The translations under genes were made by a program, and so were the position numbers. A stretch of 64,000 nucleotides of DNA from Luteibacter aegosomaticola. Its GTDB lineage: Bacteria; Pseudomonadota; Gammaproteobacteria; Xanthomonadales; Rhodanobacteraceae. The notes under the pieces were generated by a model, which worked only from the letters and a program-made list of their open reading frames with translations, was not told where the DNA came from and did not search any database. Shown one piece after another: positions 16,649 to 24,760 of the stretch (the first letter of the stretch is position 1; the number at the start of each line of letters is the position of its first letter). The DNA lies in contig NZ_CP095741.1 of assembly GCF_023078475.1 (NCBI RefSeq), positions 5,027,599 through 5,091,598 of the forward strand. Reading direction: 5' to 3'.

Positions 16649-17931
16649 TGCGCGTTGCCCGGGTAGGTCTTACCGCCGCGCTGGTGTTTGCCGGCGCGGC
16701 GTTGTCCTCGTGCGCGAAGGAGCCTGCGGGCACGCGCACGCTTGAGTTCTGGACGATCGGACGCGAGGGCGAGGCGGTCCAGAAGCTGCTGCCCGAGTTC
16801 GAACGCGAACACCCGGGCCTGCACGTTTCCGTGCAGCAGCTGCCACTGACCGCCGCGCACCAGAAGCTGCTCACCGCCTATGCGGGCGACTCCACCCCGG
16901 ACATCACCCAGCTGGGTAATACCTGGGTGCCCGAGATGGTGGCGCTCAATGCGCTGGAGCCGCTCGACACTCGAGTGAATGCGTCGAAGGTGGTCGACAA
17001 GAACGATTACTTCCCGGCCATCTGGTCCACCAATGTCATCGACGGCGCGCTGTACGGCGTGCCCTGGTATGTGGACACACGTCTGCTGTTCTACCGCAAG
17101 GACATGCTGGCAAAGGTCGGTTACGACCACCCGCCGCGTGACTGGGCCGAGTGGCAGGCCATGATGGCGAAGATCGCGCAGCCGAAGGGCAAGACGTACG
17201 GCGTGCTGCTGCCGACCAATGAGTTCGAGCAGCTGCTTGCGTTCGCGTTGCAGCAACCCGAGCCGCTGCTGCGCGACGGTGGCCGTTACGGCAACTTCCG
17301 CAGTGCCAGCTTCAAGAAGGCCCTCGCGTTCTACGTGTCGCTGTTCAAGGAACAGCAGGCGCCGATGATGACCAATGTCGGCATCGGCAATCCGTGGGCC
17401 GCATTTGGCCAGGGCTTCTACGCGTTCTACCTCTCGGGCCCGTGGAATATCGCCGAGTTCCGCAAGCGGCTGCCGCCGGAGCAGCAGGGCGACTGGGCCA
17501 CGACGCCTCTGCCGGGGCCCGATGGTCCTGGCGCCTCGAACGCCGGCGGCTCCAGCCTCGTGATCTATCGCAAGTCGAAGCACAAGGACGATGCGTGGGC
17601 GCTCATCGAGTTCCTCTCGCGCCCGCAGATCCAGGAGCGCTTCTACCAGATCCTCGGCGACATGCCGCCGCGCCGCTCGTCGTGGGAATCCCCCGCGCTG
17701 CGCGATGACGACAAGGCCACGGCGTTCCGCCACCAGCTCGAACGCGTAAAGGCCACGCCGCCTGTCGCCGAGTGGGAACGCATCGTAACGGAGATGCAGC
17801 TGGTGGCTGCGCAGGCCGCGCATGGCGATCTCACCATCGATCAGGCCGCTGCTGAAATCGACCGCCGTGCCGATCGCCTGCTGGAGAAACGCCGCTGGAT
17901 GCTCGACCACGGCCACAAGGCAAGCCCATGA
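16648..17931 (+). CDS. ABC sugar transporter, substrate-binding lipoprotein
   Basis: A 427-residue extracellular sugar-binding protein (SBP family 1, MalE/UgpB type). The N-terminus has a lipoprotein signal with the box ALSSC at about residues 20-24, so it is lipid-anchored in the periplasm. TLEFWTIGREGEAVQKLLPEFEREHPGL is the usual first strand-helix of the fold, and PWYVDTRLLFYRKDML the usual hinge region. ATG 16648 overlaps the glucanase stop by 1 nt (TGATG) and its own stop overlaps the permease start by 4 nt. It should deliver the sugar product to the two permeases that follow. Confidence 0.92.
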   Translation: MRVARVGLTAALVFAGAALSSCAKEPAGTRTLEFWTIGREGEAVQKLLPEFEREHPGLHVSVQQLPLTAAHQKLLTAYAGDSTPDITQLGNTWVPEMVALNALEPLDTRVNASKVVDKNDYFPAIWSTNVIDGALYGVPWYVDTRLLFYRKDMLAKVGYDHPPRDWAEWQAMMAKIAQPKGKTYGVLLPTNEFEQLLAFALQQPEPLLRDGGRYGNFRSASFKKALAFYVSLFKEQQAPMMTNVGIGNPWAAFGQGFYAFYLSGPWNIAEFRKRLPPEQQGDWATTPLPGPDGPGASNAGGSSLVIYRKSKHKDDAWALIEFLSRPQIQERFYQILGDMPPRRSSWESPALRDDDKATAFRHQLERVKATPPVAEWERIVTEMQLVAAQAAHGDLTIDQAAAEIDRRADRLLEKRRWMLDHGHKASP

Positions 17932-18806
17932 ACACGACCCGCGCCGCCTGGCTCTTCATCACCCCCGCGCTGATCATCCTCGGCCTGTTCTTCCTGTTGC
18001 CGGTGGTCGCGGCACTTGTGCTGTCGGTCACCGATTTCGATCTCTACGCGCTGGCTGATATCCGCAACCTGCGTTTCGTGGCGCTCGAGAATTACTGGCT
18101 GCTGCTGCAGCGCCCGTTGTTCTGGTCGGCGCTGGGTCACACGGTGTACTTCGTAGTGGTCGGCGTGCCGCTCTCGCTGGGCGCGTCCCTTGGCGCGGCC
18201 ATGCTGCTTAATTCACCGTTGGCCCGGTTCAAGCCCTTCTTCCGCACCGCGCTGTTTGCGCCCGTCGTGACGACCGTGGTGGCCGTGGCGGTGATCTGGC
18301 GTTACCTGTTCAACACCAAGTACGGCCTGATCAACTACGCGCTGGATTCGATCGGCATGCCGACGGTGGACTGGCTGGGCGATCCGCACTGGGCGATGCC
18401 GACGATCATCCTGTTCGCCGTGTGGAAGAACTTCGGCTACAACATGATTATCTTCATGGCCGGCCTGCAGGCCATTCCGGCGGATCTCTACGAAGCGGCG
18501 CGCATCGATGGCGCGTCGGCGTGGGCGCAGTTCCGCCATATCACGCTGCCCATGCTGAAGCCGACCATGCTCATGGTGAGCATCCTCACCGTGTCCGGTT
18601 ACTTCCAGCTGTTCGCCGAGCCGTATGTGATGACCGAAGGCGGCCCACTGCAGAGCACGACCTCGGTGCTGTACCTGATGTACGAAGAAGGCTTCAAGTG
18701 GTGGAACCTGGGCTCGGCATCCGCCGTGGCCTTCATCCTGTTCGTGATCATGTTCGCGGTCACCGCCGCAATGCTTCGCCTGTCGAAGCGGGGAGAGCCG
18801 GCATGA
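17928..18806 (+). CDS. ABC sugar transporter permease (MalF/UgpA type)
   Basis: A 292-residue membrane protein with six helices. The ATPase-coupling loop (EAA motif) is YEAARIDGASAWAQFRHITLPML near residues 190-212. It overlaps both neighbours by 4 nt (ATGA), so it is translated together with the binding protein and the second permease. The long MalF periplasmic loop is absent, as is normal for this subfamily. Confidence 0.93.
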   Translation: MNTTRAAWLFITPALIILGLFFLLPVVAALVLSVTDFDLYALADIRNLRFVALENYWLLLQRPLFWSALGHTVYFVVVGVPLSLGASLGAAMLLNSPLARFKPFFRTALFAPVVTTVVAVAVIWRYLFNTKYGLINYALDSIGMPTVDWLGDPHWAMPTIILFAVWKNFGYNMIIFMAGLQAIPADLYEAARIDGASAWAQFRHITLPMLKPTMLMVSILTVSGYFQLFAEPYVMTEGGPLQSTTSVLYLMYEEGFKWWNLGSASAVAFILFVIMFAVTAAMLRLSKRGEPA

Positions 18807-19624
18807 GCCCGCGTATCGCCAAGGCCATCATCAACGGCTTGCTGTTCGCGGCCGCCGCCATAGCGATTGCGCCGCTGTTGTACATGGTCTCCGTGTCGTT
18901 CATGACACAGGGTGAGGCCAGCTCGCTCCCGCCGCCCGTGTTGCCGACGCATGCCACGCTGGCCAATTACCGGCAGCTGTTCCTCAACGCGGGCATGGGC
19001 CGTTACCTGTTCAACAGCCTGCTAATCTCTACATCGATCACCGTGATCTCGCTCGCGTTCAACCTGATGGCTGGGTACGCATTTGCCAAGCTGGAGTTCA
19101 AGGGTCGCGCGCGACTGTTCCAGCTGCTGCTTGGTGCGCTTGTGATTCCCGCGCAGGTGGCGATGCTGCCGTTGTTCCTGCTGCTGAAGTACATGGGCCT
19201 GGTGAACACCTACGGCGCGATCATCGTGCCGGCGCTGGCGACGATCTTTGGCGTGTTCCTCGTGCGCCAGTACGCGAGCGGTATCCCCGATGACCTCATG
19301 GAAGCGGCGCGCATCGATGGCGCCGGCGAGTTCCGCATCTTTGCGACCATCATCATGCCGTTGCTCAAGCCGATCATGGTGACGCTGGCGATCTTCACCT
19401 TCCTCGCCGCGTGGAACGATTTCATGTGGCCGCTGATCGCGCTTACCGGGCAGGAGCACTACACGCTGCCCATCGCACTGGCCTCGCTGTCGCGTGAGCA
19501 CGTGCAGGATAGTGAGCTGATGATGGCGGGCTCGGTGGTTACGATCCTTCCGGTGCTTGTTCTGTTCCTCGCTTTGCAGCGCTATTACCTCGAAGGCTTG
19601 TTGCTCGGCAGCGTCAAAGGTTAA
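18803..19624 (+). CDS. ABC sugar transporter permease (MalG/UgpE type)
   Basis: A 273-residue second permease with six helices and the EAA loop MEAARIDGAGEFRIFATIIMPLLKP. ATG 18803 follows GGGGAGAG and overlaps the preceding stop by 4 nt. The C-terminal YYLEGLLLGSVKG is the usual MalG end that contacts the ATPase. No ATP-binding subunit is encoded nearby, so a shared MsmX/UgpC-like ATPase elsewhere must energise the pair. Confidence 0.93.
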   Translation: MSPRIAKAIINGLLFAAAAIAIAPLLYMVSVSFMTQGEASSLPPPVLPTHATLANYRQLFLNAGMGRYLFNSLLISTSITVISLAFNLMAGYAFAKLEFKGRARLFQLLLGALVIPAQVAMLPLFLLLKYMGLVNTYGAIIVPALATIFGVFLVRQYASGIPDDLMEAARIDGAGEFRIFATIIMPLLKPIMVTLAIFTFLAAWNDFMWPLIALTGQEHYTLPIALASLSREHVQDSELMMAGSVVTILPVLVLFLALQRYYLEGLLLGSVKG

Positions 19625-19628
19625 GTCT

Positions 19629-22535
19629 ATGGCAGCCCCCTGTAGGAGCGCGCTTGCGCGCGGCATCTTTCGCCCCAACGCGACAGGCCCTGTGGCTCTT
19701 CGGCGAAGGGCGTCGCCCACAGGGTGGGCTCCTACCATGAGGGGATCGCGTGCAAGCACGCTCCTACAAGGGCTGGTCTTGCTTTTTGTCGCGTCGAGCG
19801 CGGGGGCGACGACGCTGGATGCGTTCGATAGCGTGAGCGGTTGGCGGGCGACGCATACCGATGATGTGTCGGCCACCTTGCGTGCGGTTCCCGGCAAGAC
19901 CGGGAAGGCTATGTGTCTTGCGTTCGATTTCAACGGGGTCTCCGGCGCGGCGTCGATCCGTAAGACGCTGCCCGTGGATTTTCCCGCGGGTTTCGCGCTG
20001 AGCTTTGACGTGCGCGGCGACATGCCGGCGAATACCTTGCAGCTGAAGCTGATCGACGACACCGGCGATAACGTCTGGTGGTTCCAGAAGGCGGGCTTCG
20101 TGCCGCCGAGTCAATGGCAGACGGTGGAAGCGAGCAGCCGCCAGGTGGAATTCGCCTGGGGGCCCGTGAAGGATCGCACCTTGCGGCACACGCGCGAGGT
20201 GGAGTTCGTTGTCTACAAGGAAGCCCAGCCGGGCATGGGTCCGGACAAGGGCGAGGTGTGTTTCGACAACCTTACCCTGGTGCCGCGCCAGCCCGAGGCG
20301 GTTCTGGTGCCACCGCCCACGCCGAATGCTGTCTTTGAACAGCGTGCAAAGGCCGTGCGACGTGGCCTTTATCCACGCGGCTTTTCCGGCGAGCAGTCGT
20401 ACTGGACGATCGTGGGCGTGGATGGCGGGAGTCGCGATTCGGCGCTGATGTCCGAGGATGGCGCGGTCGAAATCACTCGCGGCAGATTTTCCATCGAGCC
20501 GTTCCTGCTCGACCGCGGCAAGCTGGTGACCTGGGCCGATGTCACCGCAACCCAGTCGCTGCGCGATCGCTACCTGCCAATGCCTTCGGTGGCGTGGCGC
20601 AAGGACGGACTCACGCTGGTCACGACCGCATTCGCCCAGGGTAAGCCGGGTGCCTCGGAGTTGGTGCTTTCCTATCGGGTAGGCAATGACAGCGATGCGG
20701 CGCGCGACGTCACCTTGCTGCTCGCCGCGCGACCGTTCCAGGTGAATCCGCCGACGCAGTTCCTCAATGCGCCCGGGGGCATCGCGACGATTCGTGACCT
20801 TCGTTGGGACGGGGCCGCGTTGACCGTCAATGGTGCGCGTAAGGTCATCCCGTTGCAGAAGCCTGCGGATGTCATTGGTTCGGCGAATCTGCCGGCGATG
20901 TTGATGGAGCGGGTGGAGGGTGGGGCGCCGCTTGGGAGTCTTTCGTTGGGGGCTGTCGCGCGCAAGCGCGCTCCTACGGGGATGTCGCAAGCCTCGGGTG
21001 ACGTGGCGCTGCATGATGACTCGGGGTTTGCGCAGGGGGCGTTCGTTTATCCCGTGCACGTGCCTGCGCATGGGCACGTCGACCTGGGTCTCGTGGTACC
21101 GGTACGCCAGGATGATGTCGTGGCGATGCCGGCCGATGCTTCCGCGTGGCTGTCGACGCATGCTGACGCCGTGGCGGCCGCCTGGCGCGAGAAACTGGAT
21201 CGCGTGGATGTGCGGGTGCCAGCGGTGGCGCAGGCGATCGTCGACACGATGAAGAGTGGCGTGGCGCAGATCCTGATCTCGCGTGACGGACCCGCCCTGC
21301 AGCCCGGCACGCGCTCGTATTCCCGGACGTGGGTGCGCGATGGCGCGATGATGCTGGAGGGGTTGCTCCGCACCGGGCACGAGGATGTCGCCCGCGAGTT
21401 CATCAACTGGTACGCGCCGCATCAGTTCTCGAACGGCAAGGTGCCTTGCTGCGTCGACGCACGCGGCTCCGATCCCGTACCTGAGAACGATAGCCATGGC
21501 GAACTGATTTTCAGCGTCGCGGAGCTGTGGCGGTACACGCACGATCGCGCCGCGGTCGAGGCGTTGTATCCGCATGTCCGCCGCGCCGTTACCTACATGG
21601 ACGCGCTGCGCGACAGCGAGCGCACGCCGTCACGCCTGGACGGCCCCGATCGTGCGCTCTACGGATTGATGCCGGCATCCATCAGCCACGAGGGTTATTC
21701 GGCGAAGCCGATGCACTCGTACTGGGACGACTTCTGGGCACTGAAGGGCTATGACGATGCAGCGGAACTCGCAACGGCGCTAGGCCAGGGCGAGGATGCC
21801 GCACGCTTTGGGGCATCGCGCGATCAGTTCCGCGACGACTTGCACGCCTCGATCGAAGCGGCGGTGAAGGCCCGCGGGATCGACTTCATCCCGGGTGCCG
21901 CCGAGCTCGGCGATTTTGATGCGACCTCGACCACCATCGCGCTGTCGCCGGGTGGCGAAGGTGCGCGCCTGCCGAAGCCGTTGGTCGAGCGGACGTTCGA
22001 GAAGTACTGGGAGGCCTTCGTTGCGCGCCGCGATGGCACGCTGGCGTGGGAGGACTACACGCCGTACGAAGTCCGCACGATTGCCACGTTCGTCCGCCTC
22101 GGCTGGCGGTCGCGGGTGAATGACCTGCTCACCTTCTTCTTCGCGGACCGCCGTCCGGCGGCCTGGAACCAGTGGGCGGAGGTGGTCGGCCGCGATCCGC
22201 GCAAGCCACGCTTCGTCGGCGACATGCCCCACGCGTGGATCGCCTCGGATTACGTCCGCTCGGCGCTCGATCTGTTTGCCTACGATCGCGACGCCGACCA
22301 GGCCGTCGTTCTGGCGGCTGGCGTGCAGCCTGCCTGGCTCGAAGGCGAAGGCATCGCGGTGCACGACTTGCGCACGCCGTACGGCAAGCTGGGCTACACG
22401 CTGAAGGTCACGAACGGCCAGGTAACGCTGACGCTCACCCAGCCCATCGATCCACCCGGCGGCCTCGTCCTCTCACTCCCCTCTGGCGACATCAAGATCC
22501 CAAAGGGCAAAACCAAACTAACAACGCCCCTGTAG
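19629..22535 (+). CDS. Large secreted helical-barrel glycosidase with repeat-encoded insertions
   Basis: A 968-residue exported protein. The N-terminal part (about 65-230) is a beta-sandwich resembling carbohydrate-binding domains (LDAFDSVSGWRATHTDD, GFALSFDVRGDMP, VCFDNLTLVPRQ). A second beta region is followed by an (alpha/alpha)6 barrel glycosidase domain (TRSYSRTWVRDGAMMLEGLLR, NDSHGELIFSVAELWRY, MHSYWDDFWALKGYDDAAE, HAWIASDYVRSALDLFAYD). Acidic residues in VRDGAMM, DSHGE and YWDDF are likely catalytic; the glycosidase family is not recognised. ATG 19629 has AAAGG 8 nt before it and follows the permease stop by 4 nt; ATG 19737 would also give a signal peptide (LVLLFVASSAGA). The palindromic repeat lies inside the N-terminus, in mid-gene and at the stop. 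Confidence 0.82.
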   Translation: MAAPCRSALARGIFRPNATGPVALRRRASPTGWAPTMRGSRASTLLQGLVLLFVASSAGATTLDAFDSVSGWRATHTDDVSATLRAVPGKTGKAMCLAFDFNGVSGAASIRKTLPVDFPAGFALSFDVRGDMPANTLQLKLIDDTGDNVWWFQKAGFVPPSQWQTVEASSRQVEFAWGPVKDRTLRHTREVEFVVYKEAQPGMGPDKGEVCFDNLTLVPRQPEAVLVPPPTPNAVFEQRAKAVRRGLYPRGFSGEQSYWTIVGVDGGSRDSALMSEDGAVEITRGRFSIEPFLLDRGKLVTWADVTATQSLRDRYLPMPSVAWRKDGLTLVTTAFAQGKPGASELVLSYRVGNDSDAARDVTLLLAARPFQVNPPTQFLNAPGGIATIRDLRWDGAALTVNGARKVIPLQKPADVIGSANLPAMLMERVEGGAPLGSLSLGAVARKRAPTGMSQASGDVALHDDSGFAQGAFVYPVHVPAHGHVDLGLVVPVRQDDVVAMPADASAWLSTHADAVAAAWREKLDRVDVRVPAVAQAIVDTMKSGVAQILISRDGPALQPGTRSYSRTWVRDGAMMLEGLLRTGHEDVAREFINWYAPHQFSNGKVPCCVDARGSDPVPENDSHGELIFSVAELWRYTHDRAAVEALYPHVRRAVTYMDALRDSERTPSRLDGPDRALYGLMPASISHEGYSAKPMHSYWDDFWALKGYDDAAELATALGQGEDAARFGASRDQFRDDLHASIEAAVKARGIDFIPGAAELGDFDATSTTIALSPGGEGARLPKPLVERTFEKYWEAFVARRDGTLAWEDYTPYEVRTIATFVRLGWRSRVNDLLTFFFADRRPAAWNQWAEVVGRDPRKPRFVGDMPHAWIASDYVRSALDLFAYDRDADQAVVLAAGVQPAWLEGEGIAVHDLRTPYGKLGYTLKVTNGQVTLTLTQPIDPPGGLVLSLPSGDIKIPKGKTKLTTPL
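19641..19768. repeat. Composite palindromic repeat at the 5' end of the glycosidase gene
   Basis: Begins TGTAGGAGCGCGCTTGCGCG (type A left arm), continues through CCACAGGGTGGGCTCCTAC (type B right arm), then GCGTGCAAGCACGCTCCTACA (type A right arm). It sits between the likely start codon and the hydrophobic core of the signal peptide and is read through without a stop. Confidence 0.85.
20956..20978. repeat. Type A repeat half inside the glycosidase coding region
   Basis: TCGCGCGCAAGCGCGCTCCT is the right arm of the type A repeat. It is in frame and encodes ARKRAPT in the middle of the protein (about residue 445), inside a segment that otherwise looks like a variable loop. Confidence 0.85.
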
Positions 22536-22556
22536 GAGCGCGCTTGCGCGCGATCG
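22531..22556. repeat. Type A repeat half that supplies the glycosidase stop codon
   Basis: TGTAGGAGCGCGCTTGCGCG followed by CGAT. The TAG at 22533-22535 in TGTAGGAGC is the stop codon of the glycosidase gene, so the end of the protein was set by this element. Confidence 0.85.
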
Positions 22557-22590
22557 GATCTGGCGATACATGCACGAGGGCGCACTTACG

Positions 22591-22971
22591 TCAGTGCGTC
22601 ACCACCCGAGTGCGCAACAGCGCATCCACGGCCTGCTGCCATTCCGTCGAGCCCGGCGAAGCCTGCGGCGCTTCCTGGCCTAGCTTGGCGTTCACGGCCG
22701 CTTCCCATGCTGGGGTATTCGGCTGGGGGCCATGGCCGTCGTCGCTCACATTGAGGGTCTTGTCGACCCACGCGAACCAGTCGGCCGTGCCGAGCGCCGC
22801 GGTTGCGGGCGAGGTCTTGCCCGGTTCGGCGGACGTCGCTGCTGCCTCCGCGGAACCCGCGGGCGCTGAGGAGGGCGCCGCCGTCGATTGCGGCGCCGGC
22901 GGTGCGGCCGGGGAGCACGCCGCGATGATCAGGGCAGCTGTCAGGGGAACCACGGTGAGGAGAAAGCGCAT
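22591..22971 (-). CDS. Small lipoprotein of unknown function
   Basis: A 126-residue predicted lipoprotein. The signal RFLLTVVPLTAALIIAAC ends in a lipobox (IIAAC). An Ala/Pro/Ser-rich linker of about 45 residues follows, then a small folded part with DWFAWVDKTLNVSDDGHGPQ and STEWQQAVDALLRTR. ATG 22971 is preferred over the upstream start at 23007, which would put 12 charged residues before the signal. I do not recognise the family. Repeat elements flank it on both sides. Confidence 0.62.
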   Translation of the reverse strand: MRFLLTVVPLTAALIIAACSPAAPPAPQSTAAPSSAPAGSAEAAATSAEPGKTSPATAALGTADWFAWVDKTLNVSDDGHGPQPNTPAWEAAVNAKLGQEAPQASPGSTEWQQAVDALLRTRVVTH

Positions 22972-23074
22972 GGGCAATGAAGGCCTCGCGAATGCGAATG
23001 GCCTCAAGCCTACAAACCCATTCCAGTCCGAGACTTAAACGGGCGGGGGAACTTCTCGAGCTTGTTCAGGCTCG

Positions 23075-23124
23075 CTTGTAGGAGCGCGCTTGCGCGCAAT
23101 CGTGCGCAAGCGCGCTCCTACAAG
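23075..23124. repeat. Full inverted pair of type A repeats (50-nt hairpin)
   Basis: The left arm CTTGTAGGAGCGCGCTTGCGC and its exact complement are separated by an 8-nt centre, so a 21-bp perfect stem can form. It lies 8 nt after the pirin stop (minus strand) and 100 nt before the small lipoprotein start, where it may act as a transcript end or stabiliser. Confidence 0.9.
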
Positions 23125-23132
23125 AGCCGGGG

Positions 23133-23963
23133 TCAGAACTTGCCAGCGCGGAAGTCGGCGATGGCCTGGTGGATCTGGTCGGGGCTGTTCATCACGAACG
23201 GGCCGTAGCGGGCCACCGGTTCGGCCAGCGGCCGGCCGGCGACCAGCAGGACGCGGGCAGGCTCTGTCGCGGCAAAGGCCACCGTCTCACCCTTCGACAA
23301 GACTGCCAGCTCGCCACGTGTCACTGACTGCCCGGCCACGTTCGCCGCCTGGCCATCGAACACATAGGCGAAGGCGCTATGACCCTCGGGCAGCGCCAGC
23401 TCGAACGCCGCGCCAGCCTCAAGCGCGATATCCAGATACACCGGATCGGTCGCGATGCCAGAGACCGGACCCTTCGCGCCAGCCAGTTCGCCTGCGACCA
23501 CCTTCACGGTGACACCGGCCGCGGGTTGCACCACCGGGATGTCCGACGGCGGGATGTCTTGGTAGCGGGGCGCGGTCATCTTGTCGGCGGCAGGCAGATT
23601 GACCCACAGCTGGAAGCCCCACATCAGGCCTTCTTCCTGCTGCGGCATTTCCGAATGGATGAGGCCGCTGCCCGCGGTCATCCACTGGACGCTACCCGGG
23701 CCGAGATCGCCGGTGTTGCCCTTGTTATCGCCGTGGCGCATGCGCCCGGCGAGCATGTAGGTCACCGTTTCGAAGCCGCGGTGCGGGTGGTCAGGGAAGC
23801 CTTCGATGTAGTCGCCGGCCTGGTCCGAACGGAATTCGTCCAGCATCAGGAACGGATCGAGCATGTCGAGGGCTGGCTGGCCGATCACGCGCTTGAGTTT
23901 CACGCCGGCGCCGTCGGCGGTATCCATGCCGCGGACGCGGCGGACGATGCTGCGGGTAGTCAT
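23133..23963 (-). CDS. Pirin-family protein
   Basis: A 276-residue cupin of the pirin family, with the metal-binding motif FPDHPHRGFETVTYMLAG at about residues 55-72 and the second half HSEMPQQEEGLMWGFQLWVNLP. Some bacterial pirins open quercetin (dioxygenase) and others regulate metabolism; the specific role here is unknown. The ATG at 23963 has GGAG 6 nt upstream. Length and metal residues are normal. Confidence 0.92.
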   Translation of the reverse strand: MTTRSIVRRVRGMDTADGAGVKLKRVIGQPALDMLDPFLMLDEFRSDQAGDYIEGFPDHPHRGFETVTYMLAGRMRHGDNKGNTGDLGPGSVQWMTAGSGLIHSEMPQQEEGLMWGFQLWVNLPAADKMTAPRYQDIPPSDIPVVQPAAGVTVKVVAGELAGAKGPVSGIATDPVYLDIALEAGAAFELALPEGHSAFAYVFDGQAANVAGQSVTRGELAVLSKGETVAFAATEPARVLLVAGRPLAEPVARYGPFVMNSPDQIHQAIADFRAGKF

Positions 23964-24059
23964 GGTGGGCTCCGGGGTGGTCGTGGAATGCGCACAAGAT
24001 GGCGCGTTCGCGGGCGCCCCGGTAGGCCTGCGCGGTGAACGATGCGTTCGGGGCAGGCC

Positions 24060-24079
24060 GATCGCGCGGAAGCGCGATC
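24060..24079. terminator. Hairpin after the UPF0149 gene
   Basis: GATCGCGC-GGAA-GCGCGATC, a perfect 8-bp stem with a 4-nt loop, just past the stop of the minus-strand gene at 24089. There is no T-run, so it may be a weak terminator or an mRNA 3' stabiliser. Confidence 0.45.
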
Positions 24080-24088
24080 CCGGTTACC

Positions 24089-24760
24089 TCAGTGCACCCA
24101 ATGTCCGGCGCGCTGACGCGGCGGGTGTTCCTCGCCTTCACGGCGCGGCTGGGCCATCGCGGCCAGCTCCGCTTCCGTCGGTGCGTTTTCCTGCCAGTAA
24201 TCCCCAACGGCACGGAGCACCGCGGGCAGCTGCCCCAGGCACTCATCGTATTCCTCGTCGGTAAGCCGTTCGAATTCGGCATCCGCCTGGAGCACGCCTT
24301 CATCGACGGCCAGCGCCATGATCGGCCCAAGCAATTGCATCAGTTCCGGATCTTCGGCCAGGCGGGCTTCCCACAGCGACGCACGCATATCGATGCCACG
24401 GCTGAAACCTTCGCACCAGCCAGCGGCCGAGAGCATCGGGCCTTCCTCGGTATCGACCTCGCCCAGGATCGGCTCGTAGGCATCCACGTCGAGCTCGGCC
24501 GTGACCGAATCGTTGAGCTTGGCCAGCAGCGCCAGCACGCGGTTGCCCTGGTCCTCATCCTCGAACGCGTCGTGGAGTACCTCGTGCAGCCATTCCTCGG
24601 GCTTTACCTCGAGCGGGCCCACCGCGACGGCCGAAAGCAGCCCATGCACGCCATCGAGCATGAGATCGCCTTCGTTACCGTGCGTGCGCAGGTACGTATC
24701 GAGTTCTTCCAGTTCCTTGTCATCCAGGGAGCTGGGCCATTCGGATTTAGGTACGTTCAA
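24089..24760 (-). CDS. UPF0149 (YgfB/YecA-like) family protein
   Basis: A 223-residue acidic helical protein of the UPF0149 family: LDDKELEELDTYLRTHG, LDGVHGLLSAVAVGPLEVKPEEWL, and AAGWCEGFSRGIDM are its characteristic segments. The function of this family is not well defined. The start is TTG 24760, overlapping the xthA stop, with GGAG about 8 nt before it; the upstream open frame merely overlaps xthA. It is co-transcribed with xthA. Confidence 0.85.
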   Translation of the reverse strand: MNVPKSEWPSSLDDKELEELDTYLRTHGNEGDLMLDGVHGLLSAVAVGPLEVKPEEWLHEVLHDAFEDEDQGNRVLALLAKLNDSVTAELDVDAYEPILGEVDTEEGPMLSAAGWCEGFSRGIDMRASLWEARLAEDPELMQLLGPIMALAVDEGVLQADAEFERLTDEEYDECLGQLPAVLRAVGDYWQENAPTEAELAAMAQPRREGEEHPPRQRAGHWVH

